The notes under the pieces are model-generated. The model was given only the letters and a program-made list of their open reading frames with translations, was not told the origin of the DNA and did not search any database. Position numbers and translations under genes: made by a program. A stretch of DNA of 32,614 nt from a virus: IMG/VR virus record IMGVR_UViG_3300029258_003829, positions 1 to 32,614 of that record; one strand, given 5' to 3'. Numbering within the stretch: the first letter of the stretch is position 1; the number at the start of each line of letters is the position of its first letter. This document shows, piece by piece, positions 13,734 through 21,953 of this stretch.

Positions 13734-15812
13734 ATGAACGTCGTTGTCGCCACAAAGAACTGCCGCGAGTGCCGCGAGCTGAGAAAGCTCCGTCGCGCTC
13801 AACCGGGCACGAAGGTCGTCGACTACGAGGACCTCGCCCGCCTCGTCTGCCCCGTGCCGCCCGGCCGCCGCGATCTCAGCCAAGCGCCACAGCCTGAAGA
13901 CACCTCACCCCACAACGTCATGGTGAAGATCCCGCCCGCGCCGGAGATCTCCCTCGAGATGTTCTTCGCGCTTTTCGGCCAGGGCCTGGCCGCGCCGATT
14001 CCCGAGTTCGGCAACGGCGTCCCGACGGATCGCCAGTGCCTCCTCAGCCTCTGCCGCACGTTTCGGCCTCGGCGCGTGATGGAGATCGGCGTGCGCTACG
14101 GAGCCACGGCGTATCTTCTCCTGCGCGAATGCCCCTGGATCGAGGAGTACTGGGGCGTCGATTGCGGCCCCGAATACAAAATGGGAATCCCCACTCAGCA
14201 CGGCGAGCACCCCGACTGCGTGGGCCACGACGGCATCGACGCCACGCAGGAACACGCCGTCTGGCGCGAGAAGGATACGGCCTGCGGCAAGTGGGTCGAC
14301 GATCCACGCTTTGTCCTGAAAGTTCTGCCGAACGGCTCGCACGACATCGATCCGGAGACCTGCGGCAAGTTCGATGTGATCTTCGTCGACGGAGATCATT
14401 CGCGCCCTGGCGTCTGGTTCGACAGCAAACTCGCCCGGCAGATCGTCCGCCGCCCGGGGGGCGTCATAGCCTGGCACGATTACAAGCGCGGGAATCCGGA
14501 CCCCGGCGCCGGAGCCGCGCACGATGTTGTTGATTTCCTGAATCGCCGCGAGCGCCGGAAGATTCATAAAATACAAGGGACATGCCTGGCGTTCAAAATC
14601 ACCGAGGAAACCGACAATCATCTGCCCTGCAGCACGTTCAAAGCGATCCATATTCCCGACTCGCCCGTCCAGTTCAATTCCTCCATTGCCGCCGCCGTTC
14701 GAGAGCCTCACGGCAAGCCGACCGGCTATCTCGTCGCCCTGCGCCGCGATTATAAGCTGCCGGGCTCCATGGGCCTCGCCTTCGTTGACGAGGACTTCGA
14801 GGCCGCGTCCGACACGCTGATGCAGTGGCCGAACGGCGAGGATCCGCGCCTCGTGCGCGTGCCGGGCACAAATCGCTACCTCCTGCTGCACAGCCGCCTC
14901 GAGGGCGACGTGCCGCGCATCCAGGTCGCCACGGAGATCGAGGCGAGCTATCCGGACAAAGTCAAAATCGTGCGCCGGACTCGCCTGCGCACCGTCATCG
15001 GCGGCAAGGGTCTCGACCCGTCCATCCTCAAAGCCGGGCACGGCGCCGCGCCTCAGCCCGACTACAAGCGCAACGAGATCACGCCGCTCGCGATCATCGA
15101 GAAAAACTGGGTCCCGTTCATCTACGGGCAGAAGCTGCTCATCTCCTACGGGCTGAACCCGCACATCGTCATGGAAATCGCCGACTGGGACAAGGGCGTC
15201 GTCCGCCCGCTCCATGCGACCTACACAGAGCGCCTGCCGATCGACATGCATCTGCACGGCTCCACGCCGCACGTCTACGTGCCGGCCCTCGACGCCTATC
15301 TCAGCCTATTTCACACGAGTTGGACGCGCCTGAAATACGATCCGCGCCTCTTCGACGCGGCAGCGGGCTGCTATTCGCTCGGCTTCCTCCTCATCGAGGC
15401 CAAACCGCCCTTCAGAATCACGCACGCAAGCCGCCGAGGCGTCACCTTCCACGATCTTTATCCCGAAATCCACTTCGACACGACGCGGCCCAACGTCACC
15501 GGCACGATCTTCCCCGCCGGCCTCGTCATTCGGGGCGACCAGGTCATCGTGAGCTACGGCGAGGGCGATCTGCGCACGCGCGTCGCCGTCTGCAAGCTCG
15601 AAGACGCTCTCAACACGCTCGAACCGATCTACCCCACGATGGAAGAGCCGGACGTCATGGCCTCTCTGCCGATCGACAGCCCCGGAGCCCCCATCGCGCA
15701 CGTGGATCGCCGCCTCTTCAAGCCCGGTCCAAGATCCCGGCGGGAGCGCCCGTCCGTCCCCTCTCCGGACGCCCGCCGGGACCACCGCCAGGAGTACGCG
15801 TATCGTGATTAG
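13734..15812 (+). CDS. Methyltransferase fused to a GH130-like five-bladed propeller
   Basis: The 692-residue protein has two parts. Residues about 100-260 form a class I SAM-dependent methyltransferase of the CmcI/Methyltransf_24 kind, with motif I VMEIGVRYGATA (115-126), DVIFVDGDHSRPG (214-226) and IAWHDY near 245. Residues about 330-660 look like a glycoside hydrolase/phosphorylase 130 propeller, with EDPR (369-372), EKNWVPF (456-462) and a blade near 590 (GTIFPAGLVIRGDQVIVSYG). GH130 enzymes break beta-mannosides by phosphorolysis, and some relatives only bind sugar. A short Cys motif (CRECREL) begins the chain and a basic tail ends it. It lies among virion genes, so sugar-modifying or sugar-binding work on the particle is inferred. 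GAGAGAGAAGA precedes the ATG. Confidence 0.75.
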   Translation: MNVVVATKNCRECRELRKLRRAQPGTKVVDYEDLARLVCPVPPGRRDLSQAPQPEDTSPHNVMVKIPPAPEISLEMFFALFGQGLAAPIPEFGNGVPTDRQCLLSLCRTFRPRRVMEIGVRYGATAYLLLRECPWIEEYWGVDCGPEYKMGIPTQHGEHPDCVGHDGIDATQEHAVWREKDTACGKWVDDPRFVLKVLPNGSHDIDPETCGKFDVIFVDGDHSRPGVWFDSKLARQIVRRPGGVIAWHDYKRGNPDPGAGAAHDVVDFLNRRERRKIHKIQGTCLAFKITEETDNHLPCSTFKAIHIPDSPVQFNSSIAAAVREPHGKPTGYLVALRRDYKLPGSMGLAFVDEDFEAASDTLMQWPNGEDPRLVRVPGTNRYLLLHSRLEGDVPRIQVATEIEASYPDKVKIVRRTRLRTVIGGKGLDPSILKAGHGAAPQPDYKRNEITPLAIIEKNWVPFIYGQKLLISYGLNPHIVMEIADWDKGVVRPLHATYTERLPIDMHLHGSTPHVYVPALDAYLSLFHTSWTRLKYDPRLFDAAAGCYSLGFLLIEAKPPFRITHASRRGVTFHDLYPEIHFDTTRPNVTGTIFPAGLVIRGDQVIVSYGEGDLRTRVAVCKLEDALNTLEPIYPTMEEPDVMASLPIDSPGAPIAHVDRRLFKPGPRSRRERPSVPSPDARRDHRQEYAYRD

Positions 15813-16836
15813 CGCAAGCAATCTGGTCTATCCCCCGACCGTGACAGCGGACGCGGATCGCTACCGCTACCTCTATGCGGCCCTGGAGCAACTCCGCCTC
15901 AAGCACAACGAGCGGGCGGGTGATTTGAGTTGCGAAGCCAATTACTTCCGGGGTGAATGGAAAAAGCCTCACGCCGCTATCATTCACGAGATTCTGCGTC
16001 TCAGGCCGTTGGTCAAGACGCCTGATTTTGTAGAGACACTTGAGGCAAAAAACGACCCAAAACTTATTACGCTGAAGAGTGAAGGAAAGGCTGCTTGCAA
16101 GTCTGCTGATTACAAAACCCTGACTGGCGTTGATCTCGATAAGGCCACAGGCACCCTTGAACTCAGCGACCCTCTCGAAGATTTCACGGGATATACAGAG
16201 GATGACACGCCCGGAAGGGCGACCGTAACCGCAAACAAAATAGAGATTCGGGACATTGACCGGGATGAGCAAGTGCTGGTTTACGCTGACAAGGGCGTCG
16301 CACATTTTGGGGAAACATGGCTTCACTATGTAAAAGAAACGCTCATCAATAACACGGGCGTGGGCTCGCAGATATGTATGTTTTGGGCGGTATCCAATGT
16401 TATCGAAGGGGTGCAGGATTGGGGGACAAACAACCGGGAGGCAATCGGGCTCTGGATTGAAAGCAACACGCGCTATTTCCGGCTGCAGGATTATAAGACG
16501 GGCAGTTCGGATAATAGCGCCGGTGTATATTTACCATCAGCAGGCACACCAGTATACCCCGCCATTGAACGCACAAGCGAAACCGCAGTTGAATCTCGAC
16601 TTTATAGTGATGCGGCGAGAACAGTTTTAGAGGATACGCTGGCAGTCTCAACCACAAGTGGCGATCGTCATCGCTACGTGTTCGGATATGTCAGCCACGA
16701 TCAAGCCGGACAAACTGGGCGTGAGACGGATATCGACATTGAAAACCTTGACCTGAATGAAGGCGGGGCAGCCGCAGTCGGTCCCTTCGCGGGGGCCTAT
16801 CCGCTTAAAGGGGCCTTTGATCCGCCTTGGAGATAA
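15805..16836 (+). CDS. Virion protein with lectin-like (ConA/LamG-type) domain
   Basis: The 343-residue protein has a helical N-terminal third (about residues 15-75). It then has a beta-rich domain (about 125-330) with the rhythm of concanavalin-like jelly rolls: FTGYTEDD, VTANKIEIRDIDRDEQVLVYAD, a WAVSN strand, a YFRLQDY strand and IERTSETAVESRLYSDAARTV, ending TDIDIENLDLNEG. Such domains bind sugars and are common in phage fibres. The GTG start has AGGAG 10 bases before and overlaps the upstream gene by 8 bases. The gene is clearly richer in A and T, with more relaxed codon use than all flanking genes, so it was probably acquired recently from another source. Confidence 0.62.
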   Translation: MISASNLVYPPTVTADADRYRYLYAALEQLRLKHNERAGDLSCEANYFRGEWKKPHAAIIHEILRLRPLVKTPDFVETLEAKNDPKLITLKSEGKAACKSADYKTLTGVDLDKATGTLELSDPLEDFTGYTEDDTPGRATVTANKIEIRDIDRDEQVLVYADKGVAHFGETWLHYVKETLINNTGVGSQICMFWAVSNVIEGVQDWGTNNREAIGLWIESNTRYFRLQDYKTGSSDNSAGVYLPSAGTPVYPAIERTSETAVESRLYSDAARTVLEDTLAVSTTSGDRHRYVFGYVSHDQAGQTGRETDIDIENLDLNEGGAAAVGPFAGAYPLKGAFDPPWR

Positions 16837-16839
16837 GAA

Positions 16840-18294
16840 ATGATCACTCAACTCGATACCGAAAACGCTGACCGCGACCTGACCTCTCTAGTTACGGTGC
16901 TGACCGACACGCCCGACGCGAGCAACCCGATGATTTGCCAGGGCCTTGTCCTGTTCGGCGACGGCGCGAAAGACCTCGACGGCACCGGTGGGACATTCGA
17001 GTTGGTCATCACCGTTGGCGGTCAGACCGTGCAGCCCTCACCGCAAGAGGTTGAGTTTGGCACAGAGGTTCGTAGTTCAGTGTGGACAACGCCCTTCCCC
17101 GTGCCCGCAAACATGGAAGTCATCATGCGCGTGAAGTCCCCGAACGCGGGCGACAACGACGTGGACGTCACGGCCTATCTTTACGACATCTCGGCGCATC
17201 CGAGCCTCGTGCAGAACCATCTCGATCATCTGCTGGCGGCCGACTATGACCCGTCCTCGAAGCCCGGCGTGGCGACGGCGCTGTTGAACGAGATCGTCGA
17301 AAACGACGGCGGCGTGTCGCGCTTTACGGAGAACGCTCTGGAGCAGGGGCCGGACACCACCACGGGTCTCGCGCTCCACGGTGACTATGACGCGGCGAAA
17401 ACGGCGGCCTCCAGTACGGATGTGACGACGGCGCATAGTACGACGGACGGGAAAATTGACGCAGTACAGGACGCTGTGACCACCATTGCCGAGGACGTGG
17501 AGAACATTGACGGTGATGCCATGCGCGGGACGGACGGCGTGAACACGACCGTCCCCGATGCCGCAGGGACAGCCGCCGCGCTCCACGCGATCACGGATGC
17601 GCTTGAACCGCATGGGACAGCCATGCGTGGGACGGACGGCGCAAATACCACTGTGCCGGATGCGGCGGGAACGGCGGCGGGACTACATACAACGACGGAC
17701 AGTAAGATCGACGGGCTGAACAACTTTGACCCGGCCAATGATGAAGTTGATATCGGCAAGGTCAAGGGCGTGGCTGTTAGCGGCGTGAATGACTTCAAGG
17801 CGACGGGCTTTTCCACGCATGCGGCTGCGGATGTCTGGAGCGTGGCGACGCGCAGCCTGACGACATTCGGGACGCTGGTTTCAGATATTGCAACGGCGGT
17901 TTGGGCTGCGGCTGCGCGCACGCTGACGGCCTTCGGGTTTACGCCGTCACTCCACAGCGACTATGACGCGGCGAAAACGGCGGCTTCTAGCACGGATGTG
18001 ACGACGGCGCATAGTACGACGGACGGGAAAATTGACGCAGTACAGGACGATGTGACCACCATTGCCGGGGACGTGGAGAATATCGACGGTGACGCCATGC
18101 GCGGGACTGACAGCGCGGCCACGGCGGCTGAGGTCGTGACGGCGCTATTTGCCAACGCATCCATGAAGGAAGTGCTCGCGTTCGCGCGCGGCAAGGTCGT
18201 GATCGACGGGAACGATGTCAAGTTCTATGACACCGATGACACCACACTCCTCTACACGATGACCCTCTCGGCGAGTGGGAGAACCATCTCGTGA
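16840..18294 (+). CDS. Repetitive fibre-like virion protein
   Basis: The 484-residue protein begins with a small beta domain (residues about 1-115). The repeats follow. A 53-residue segment (HGDYDAAKTAASSTDVTTAH and following) occurs twice, 192 residues apart. A 34-residue unit (MRGTDGVNTTVPDAAGTAAA and MRGTDGANTTVPDAAGTAAG) occurs in tandem. DVWSVATRSLTTFG and AVWAAAARTLTAFG form another pair. The end (VKFYDTDDTTLLYTMTLSASG) is the short beta closing unit often seen on such proteins. MRGTDGANT and VWxxxTRTLT repeats are typical of phage fibre or neck-whisker proteins. Its position between capsid and connector genes suggests a head or neck fibre. Confidence 0.65.
   Translation: MITQLDTENADRDLTSLVTVLTDTPDASNPMICQGLVLFGDGAKDLDGTGGTFELVITVGGQTVQPSPQEVEFGTEVRSSVWTTPFPVPANMEVIMRVKSPNAGDNDVDVTAYLYDISAHPSLVQNHLDHLLAADYDPSSKPGVATALLNEIVENDGGVSRFTENALEQGPDTTTGLALHGDYDAAKTAASSTDVTTAHSTTDGKIDAVQDAVTTIAEDVENIDGDAMRGTDGVNTTVPDAAGTAAALHAITDALEPHGTAMRGTDGANTTVPDAAGTAAGLHTTTDSKIDGLNNFDPANDEVDIGKVKGVAVSGVNDFKATGFSTHAAADVWSVATRSLTTFGTLVSDIATAVWAAAARTLTAFGFTPSLHSDYDAAKTAASSTDVTTAHSTTDGKIDAVQDDVTTIAGDVENIDGDAMRGTDSAATAAEVVTALFANASMKEVLAFARGKVVIDGNDVKFYDTDDTTLLYTMTLSASGRTIS
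17374..17534 (+). repeat. 161-bp direct repeat, copy 1
   Basis: This stretch of the fibre-like gene recurs at 17950-18110, exactly 576 bases downstream, without insertions or deletions. I count about eleven mismatches over 161 bases, mostly at third codon positions. This suggests a duplication held by selection on the protein, or repeated gene conversion. Confidence 0.85.
17950..18110 (+). repeat. 161-bp direct repeat, copy 2
   Basis: Second copy of the repeat at 17374-17534, in the same reading frame. Recombination between the copies would delete 192 codons and keep the frame, shortening the fibre. Confidence 0.85.
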
Positions 18295-18995
18295 GCCTGA
18301 CCAAAGGCGATTATATCAGCATCCTGACCGGCGGGTTGTGGGAGGACGTAACGGCCTCGCCCCCCACCACGCCCACGCTGTCCGTGACGAATGACGGCGA
18401 CGGGGATGCTGTGACCGCTACGGTGAGCGGCGACGACGGCGTCACGAATCAGCTTTACTACAAGAAGACAACGGCCTCGGCCTGGACGGAGGGCGAATCC
18501 AGGGCCGGCGATGGCGAGATAGCGCAGGCTGGCCTCGACGAGGACGCCGGCTACGACTTCATCGTCGTGAGCCAGTCGGGCGGCTATAACTCACTCCCCT
18601 CGAATAACGTCCGCCTGGTCGTGCGCTCGACGGACGAGACGCCCGCGGACGCGGCCACGTCCGGCGTGTTCGATGCCATGATGCGCGATATCGTCGCCAG
18701 CACGGACCTGGCCGAGTGGATCGTCTACACGAAGGCGAGCGGGGCGACGCGCCGGATCCGCGCGGCCGTGAATCGCCAGCCCGCCGCCCCCCTCGACGAA
18801 GCGCCCGAAGGCATGCGCCCGTTCATGCTCGTCACCGTCGAGGCCTCAGCCGTCTCCGGCATCTCGCTCGACGAGCTCGAGACCTCGACCGACACGCTCA
18901 CATTTCCGAAGCGCTACGGCGGCACGCCGGAGGCCTTTTCCGTCGACAAGATCGCCAGCCACGCTCGCGGCCGCCTGCAACTGGAGATCCGATGA
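18291..18995 (+). CDS. Head-tail connector protein (FII-like position) with fibronectin-type N-terminal domain
   Basis: The 234-residue protein combines two parts. The N-terminal 110 residues look like a fibronectin type III-like sandwich (TPTLSVTNDGDGDAVTATVS, then YYKKTTASAWTEG and YDFIVVSQSGGYNS). The rest starts at VFDAMMRDIVASTDLAEWIVY and continues with a beta-rich chain ending SHARGRLQLEIR. This shape (amphipathic helix, then strands with a long loop) is seen in small head-closure/head-tail joining proteins of siphophages. Its place before Z-, U- and V-like genes agrees with lambda FII. The GTG start overlaps the upstream stop and has GTGGGAG before it. Connector identity is inferred from order and secondary-structure pattern. 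Confidence 0.55.
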   Translation: MSLTKGDYISILTGGLWEDVTASPPTTPTLSVTNDGDGDAVTATVSGDDGVTNQLYYKKTTASAWTEGESRAGDGEIAQAGLDEDAGYDFIVVSQSGGYNSLPSNNVRLVVRSTDETPADAATSGVFDAMMRDIVASTDLAEWIVYTKASGATRRIRAAVNRQPAAPLDEAPEGMRPFMLVTVEASAVSGISLDELETSTDTLTFPKRYGGTPEAFSVDKIASHARGRLQLEIR

Positions 18996-19558
18996 AGCCC
19001 GAGATCCTCATCAACGAAACGCAGCTTGACGACATCCGCGCGCGGCTGGGCGCGGCGGAGAAAGAAGCTCCGAAGCTGCTGGCTCGCGCGATGAAGCGCG
19101 GCCTCATACGGATGTGGTCGCTGACGACGAAGGCCATCGCCAAGGAAGTCGGGATCAAACAGAAGACGGCGAAGACGCGCGTCTGGAAGGGCTGGAGCGG
19201 GAGCAATCTGCGCGGCCGCATCAGGGTCGGCCGCGTCGGCCTCAGCTATATCGATCTGAGCCCAAGACGAACGAACAAGGGCGTGAGCATCCGCTGGAAG
19301 GGCCGCCGAGAGACGGTCGAGGGCGGTTTCCTCGCGATTCCCCAAAGCAGCCGGCGCGTCCAGGTCTTCAAGCGCGCGATGAAGAAGCGCCTGCCCATCA
19401 TCGTCCAGCGCACGCCCGCCCTGGCTGACATCGCGCGCGCGGCAGGCATCCCGGAGGCCGTCATCCTGGACGGCCAGATGACGATCAGCAAGGAGATCGA
19501 CCGGCAGATTCAGCTCGTGCTTGAACGGGGCGGGCTGCCGACTGGAGGGACGACGTAA
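18992..19558 (+). CDS. Minor tail protein Z-like
   Basis: The 188-residue basic protein begins with a long amphipathic helix (LDDIRARLGAAEKEAPKLLA followed by RAMKRGLIRM). It then continues with the strand pattern SNLRGRIRVGRVGLSYIDLSP, a GGFLAIP segment and a FKRAMKKRLPIIVQR stretch. These are the features of the lambda gpZ/prophage minor tail Z family, which helps finish the tail end that meets the head. Gene order (connector before, U-like after) supports it. The ATG overlaps the upstream TGA, and CTGGAG lies 5 bases before the start codon. Confidence 0.68.
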   Translation: MKPEILINETQLDDIRARLGAAEKEAPKLLARAMKRGLIRMWSLTTKAIAKEVGIKQKTAKTRVWKGWSGSNLRGRIRVGRVGLSYIDLSPRRTNKGVSIRWKGRRETVEGGFLAIPQSSRRVQVFKRAMKKRLPIIVQRTPALADIARAAGIPEAVILDGQMTISKEIDRQIQLVLERGGLPTGGTT

Positions 19559-20007
19559 TGGCAACGTGCGTGCAAGAGACGATTATGGCCTGGCTCGCGA
19601 CAAAGCTCGACGAGCTCGTCACGAGCGGCGACCTGGCGGCAGTCACGCGGCCCACGCGCGGCGGCCTGGCCGTGCGTCCTCAGCATCTCCTGGGCGCGCT
19701 CTACCAGGACGATCCCGAGGAGATCGAGGCGAGCCAGGGCGCGAAGTACTGGAACATGCCCTGCGCCGTGGATCTCTACGTGCGCCCCGCCGACGGCTCG
19801 ACGGCCGCCGTCGACACGACGATCAACAATCTGCGCGCCACGGTCGAGAAGAAGCTGATGGCCGATTACACGTGCGGCGGCAACGCCCACTTGCTGACGA
19901 TCCGCGCGCCCCAGGGCTTCATCGAGGGCGAGGGCTTCGAGGGCGTGCGCGTCAACTTCGACGTGGAGTTCGGCACGCTGGAGACCGATCCATTTACGGC
20001 AGTTTGA
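19558..20007 (+). CDS. Tail terminator-like protein (gpU position)
   Basis: The 149-residue protein starts with an amphipathic helix (QETIMAWLATKLDELV), then strands and loops ending in a beta hairpin (GVRVNFDVEFGTLETDPF). Tail terminators of the lambda gpU type have this alpha/beta form and cap the tail tube before it joins the head. The gene begins with a TAATG overlap on the Z-like gene and lies two genes before the tube protein, as in lambda. Sequence similarity to gpU itself is not obvious, so the call rests on order and fold pattern. Confidence 0.6.
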   Translation: MATCVQETIMAWLATKLDELVTSGDLAAVTRPTRGGLAVRPQHLLGALYQDDPEEIEASQGAKYWNMPCAVDLYVRPADGSTAAVDTTINNLRATVEKKLMADYTCGGNAHLLTIRAPQGFIEGEGFEGVRVNFDVEFGTLETDPFTAV

Positions 20008-20017
20008 GGACCGACAA

Positions 20018-20284
20018 ATGAACATTGCGGACGTTGACAGGCTGGAAACCGACGGCGTGGAGACGACGGCCGGCGAGAACGTGCTGGTCGAGGGACCCCA
20101 CATCCTCATCCCCAACGACGACCGCCTGCCCCCCGTCGAAAGCCTGGTCGTCCGACTCGCCGACGGCCGCGCCCTGAAACTCATCAAACGCGTCGCGCGG
20201 AACGCCCGCGCGACCATCTTCCGTTACGAACCGATCGAAGAGGAGGTCCCCGACCATGGCAGTCACGCCAGTCCCGCTGATTAA
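20018..20284 (+). CDS. Small hypothetical tail-module protein
   Basis: This 88-residue acidic protein looks beta-rich (VLVEGPHILIPNDDRLPPVE, SLVVRLADGRALKLI). No family is recognised. It sits between the terminator-like and tube genes and its last 29 bases overlap the tube gene, so the ribosome site of the tube gene (GAGGAGG) lies within its coding sequence. GAGG precedes its own ATG. Confidence 0.6.
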   Translation: MNIADVDRLETDGVETTAGENVLVEGPHILIPNDDRLPPVESLVVRLADGRALKLIKRVARNARATIFRYEPIEEEVPDHGSHASPAD

Positions 20285-21188
20285 GCGGATCCGCACGCTC
20301 GCCGCAAAGGCCGAGACGACGCCCGGCACGGCGATCGCCGTGACCGCGGACGACGCGGCGTTCAACGTCTTCAACGCGATGATCCAGCAGGCGACGGAGC
20401 TGGAGCAACGCCAAAAGCAAGGCGGCTTCAGCCAGCTTCCGGCCGTCCCCGCAGCTCGCCAGGGCCGCTGCACGTTCAGCTCGCATTTCTACGGCGGCTC
20501 GGCCACGCCCGCCGGCATGGCAACGTTCCTTCCCGCCGTGGGCATGGGGCTCGACGGCACGTCGAGCTTCTATCAGCTCGTAACCCCGCCGCCGGAGACG
20601 GACGGAGCGACGCAGAAGACGCTCACGCTCGCGACATATCAAAACGGCCGCATCAAGAAGATTCACGGCGCCATGGGCAACATGAAATGCACGTTCCCCG
20701 CGGGCAAGCTCGCCCTGGCCGAGTTCGATTTCCTCGGCAAATGGAACGCGCCGACGGACGGGGCGATCCTGGCGCCCACCTATCCAAGCCTCACGCCGCT
20801 GCGCATGATCTCCGGCGCGCTCACGCTCGGGGCCTACGGCAGCCTCAAGGTCGCTAACGTCACGCTCGATCTCGGCAATGTCCTCTATCTGCGCGAGGAC
20901 GTGTCTGACGCGACAGGCTTCAGCTCGTGCGTGATCGCGGACCGCCTGCCCATCGTCACGATCGACCCGGAGTCAAATCTCGTGGCGACCAAGGACATCT
21001 ATGGCGAATGGCTCGCCTCGACCGAGGCCGATCTATCGCTCGTCCTCAACAACGGGACGGACGATTGCACGATCACGGCGAGCGACCTGCAGCTCATGAG
21101 TCCGCAGGAGGCCGAGCGCAACGGCCTCGAGGTGGACAACATCAATTGCCAGCTCAACGCCGACGACCTGAAGTTCCTGTTCTCGTAA
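20256..21188 (+). CDS. Major tail tube protein (gpV-like)
   Basis: The 310-residue protein begins with AKAETTPGTAIAVTADDAAF, the usual opening of tail tube proteins (a helix leading to xxxTPGT). It continues with long beta strands such as RCTFSSHFYGG, LTLATYQNGRIKKIHGAMGN and MKCTFPAGKLALAEFDFLGKW. Rings of this protein stack to form the tail tube. It has a strong GAGGAGG ribosome site, lies just before the G/GT chaperone genes as in lambda, and is longer than lambda gpV (246 residues). The length leaves room for a surface domain, but I could not define one. Confidence 0.75.
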   Translation: MAVTPVPLIKRIRTLAAKAETTPGTAIAVTADDAAFNVFNAMIQQATELEQRQKQGGFSQLPAVPAARQGRCTFSSHFYGGSATPAGMATFLPAVGMGLDGTSSFYQLVTPPPETDGATQKTLTLATYQNGRIKKIHGAMGNMKCTFPAGKLALAEFDFLGKWNAPTDGAILAPTYPSLTPLRMISGALTLGAYGSLKVANVTLDLGNVLYLREDVSDATGFSSCVIADRLPIVTIDPESNLVATKDIYGEWLASTEADLSLVLNNGTDDCTITASDLQLMSPQEAERNGLEVDNINCQLNADDLKFLFS

Positions 21189-21195
21189 GGATTCA

Positions 21196-21222
21196 CCACG
21201 AAGCACACGAAGAGCACGAAGA
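21196..21222 (+). repeat. Three 9-bp tandem repeats (xxCACGAAG type)
   Basis: ACCACGAAG, CACACGAAG and AGCACGAAG run head to tail in the short gap after the tube gene, just upstream of the tail chaperone gene. The unit differs from the CACAGAG repeats elsewhere in the window but has the same 9-bp period. Confidence 0.7.
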
Positions 21223-21252
21223 ACGGCAACGAATTGAGGAGGTAGAAGACAC

Positions 21253-21756
21253 ATGCCGCTCGCAATCGATCCGAACGAGACGTTTGACGTGGTGCTGAAA
21301 AACGACGCCGAGAAAGGAACACCCGTCTCATTCCGGTTCCGCTACATGACGGCGCGCGAGTTCCTCCGCACGGCGAAGATCGGCGACATGCCGGCCGAGG
21401 AGCGCGAAGCGCTCGGCACCGAGGCTGTCGTCAAACAGCTTTTCGGCGTCATCCGTTCCAATCTGATCCAGTTCGCCGGCCCAGGCCTCGAAATCGACGC
21501 AGAGATCGAGGACGTGATCACGATCACGGAGGCGTGGGAACTTTACTGGTCATCGCGTCGCCAGTCCCGGTTGTCGGTGACGGAAAAAAACGACTCAGGG
21601 TCGCCCTCGCCTTCCAGTGGGGACGACTCTGCAAAGGATGCCCCGGCCGGGACAAGTGCGTCGATCCCGTTGACGAGCGGCAGCCCGCCCTCATCGAATG
21701 CGCCGGCTGCGGAGGCGCCGGCTGCGACGAGTGCGACGCCGGAAACGTCCGGCTGA
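21253..21756 (+). CDS. Tail assembly chaperone, short form (gpG-like)
   Basis: The 167-residue product has a folded N-terminal part (about residues 1-112: FRFRYMTAREFLRTAKIGD, then VVKQLFGVIRSNLIQFAGPG and EIEDVITITEAWELYWSSRR). A Ser/Pro/Ala-rich low-complexity tail follows, after the frameshift site. It corresponds to lambda gpG, which keeps the tape measure protein in solution and recruits tube subunits. GAGGAGG lies about 9 bases before the ATG. The disordered tail reads like by-product sequence, which fits a gene whose second frame is the conserved one. Confidence 0.78.
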   Translation: MPLAIDPNETFDVVLKNDAEKGTPVSFRFRYMTAREFLRTAKIGDMPAEEREALGTEAVVKQLFGVIRSNLIQFAGPGLEIDAEIEDVITITEAWELYWSSRRQSRLSVTEKNDSGSPSPSSGDDSAKDAPAGTSASIPLTSGSPPSSNAPAAEAPAATSATPETSG

Positions 21757-21953
21757 CAAACTGCCCGCTGGAGTATGCGGGCAACGACGTATGGGAAGTA
21801 ATTGAAATGGCCGAACTGACAAAACGCGGATTGCCGCCCGTGCATGGCGGCGCGCTGGACCAGGCGAAGAAGTTCCTTGACGCCTGCACTTTCGTCTGGA
21901 CGGAAACCGCCCGCATCAAGGCCGAACTGAAGCTAGAGGCGTTCGATGGCTGA
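21253..21953 (+). CDS. Tail assembly chaperone, frameshifted form (gpGT-like)
   Basis: This is the join of bases 21253-21591 in the first frame with 21591-21953 in the -1 frame, giving about 233 residues. The added part (from RLRVALAFQWGRLC) carries a Cys-rich segment with CKGC, a Cys after PGRDK, CAGCGGAGCDEC and a further Cys in LTNC. This suggests a zinc-bound domain. It ends in a helix (LDQAKKFLDACTFVWTETAR). In lambda the T part binds the tube protein while G binds the tape measure. The T frame could also be made from an inside ATG at 21807, but the slippery site makes fusion more likely. The end overlaps the tape measure start. Confidence 0.72.
21585..21591 (+). promoter_or_regulatory. 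Programmed -1 frameshift slippery heptamer
   Basis: A AAA AAC lies in the correct register (zero-frame codons AAA at 21586 and AAC at 21589). It is inside a run of seven A residues, which is conspicuous in such GC-rich DNA. Slipping back by one places ribosomes in a frame open to 21953. This is the same device, at the same place, as lambda G/GT. The GC-rich bases just after it could fold to stimulate the shift. Confidence 0.82.

Noticed and set aside
13905-15272. Long open frame on the - strand
   Set aside because: It lies opposite the motif-supported methyltransferase/propeller gene; GC-rich DNA keeps such frames open by chance.
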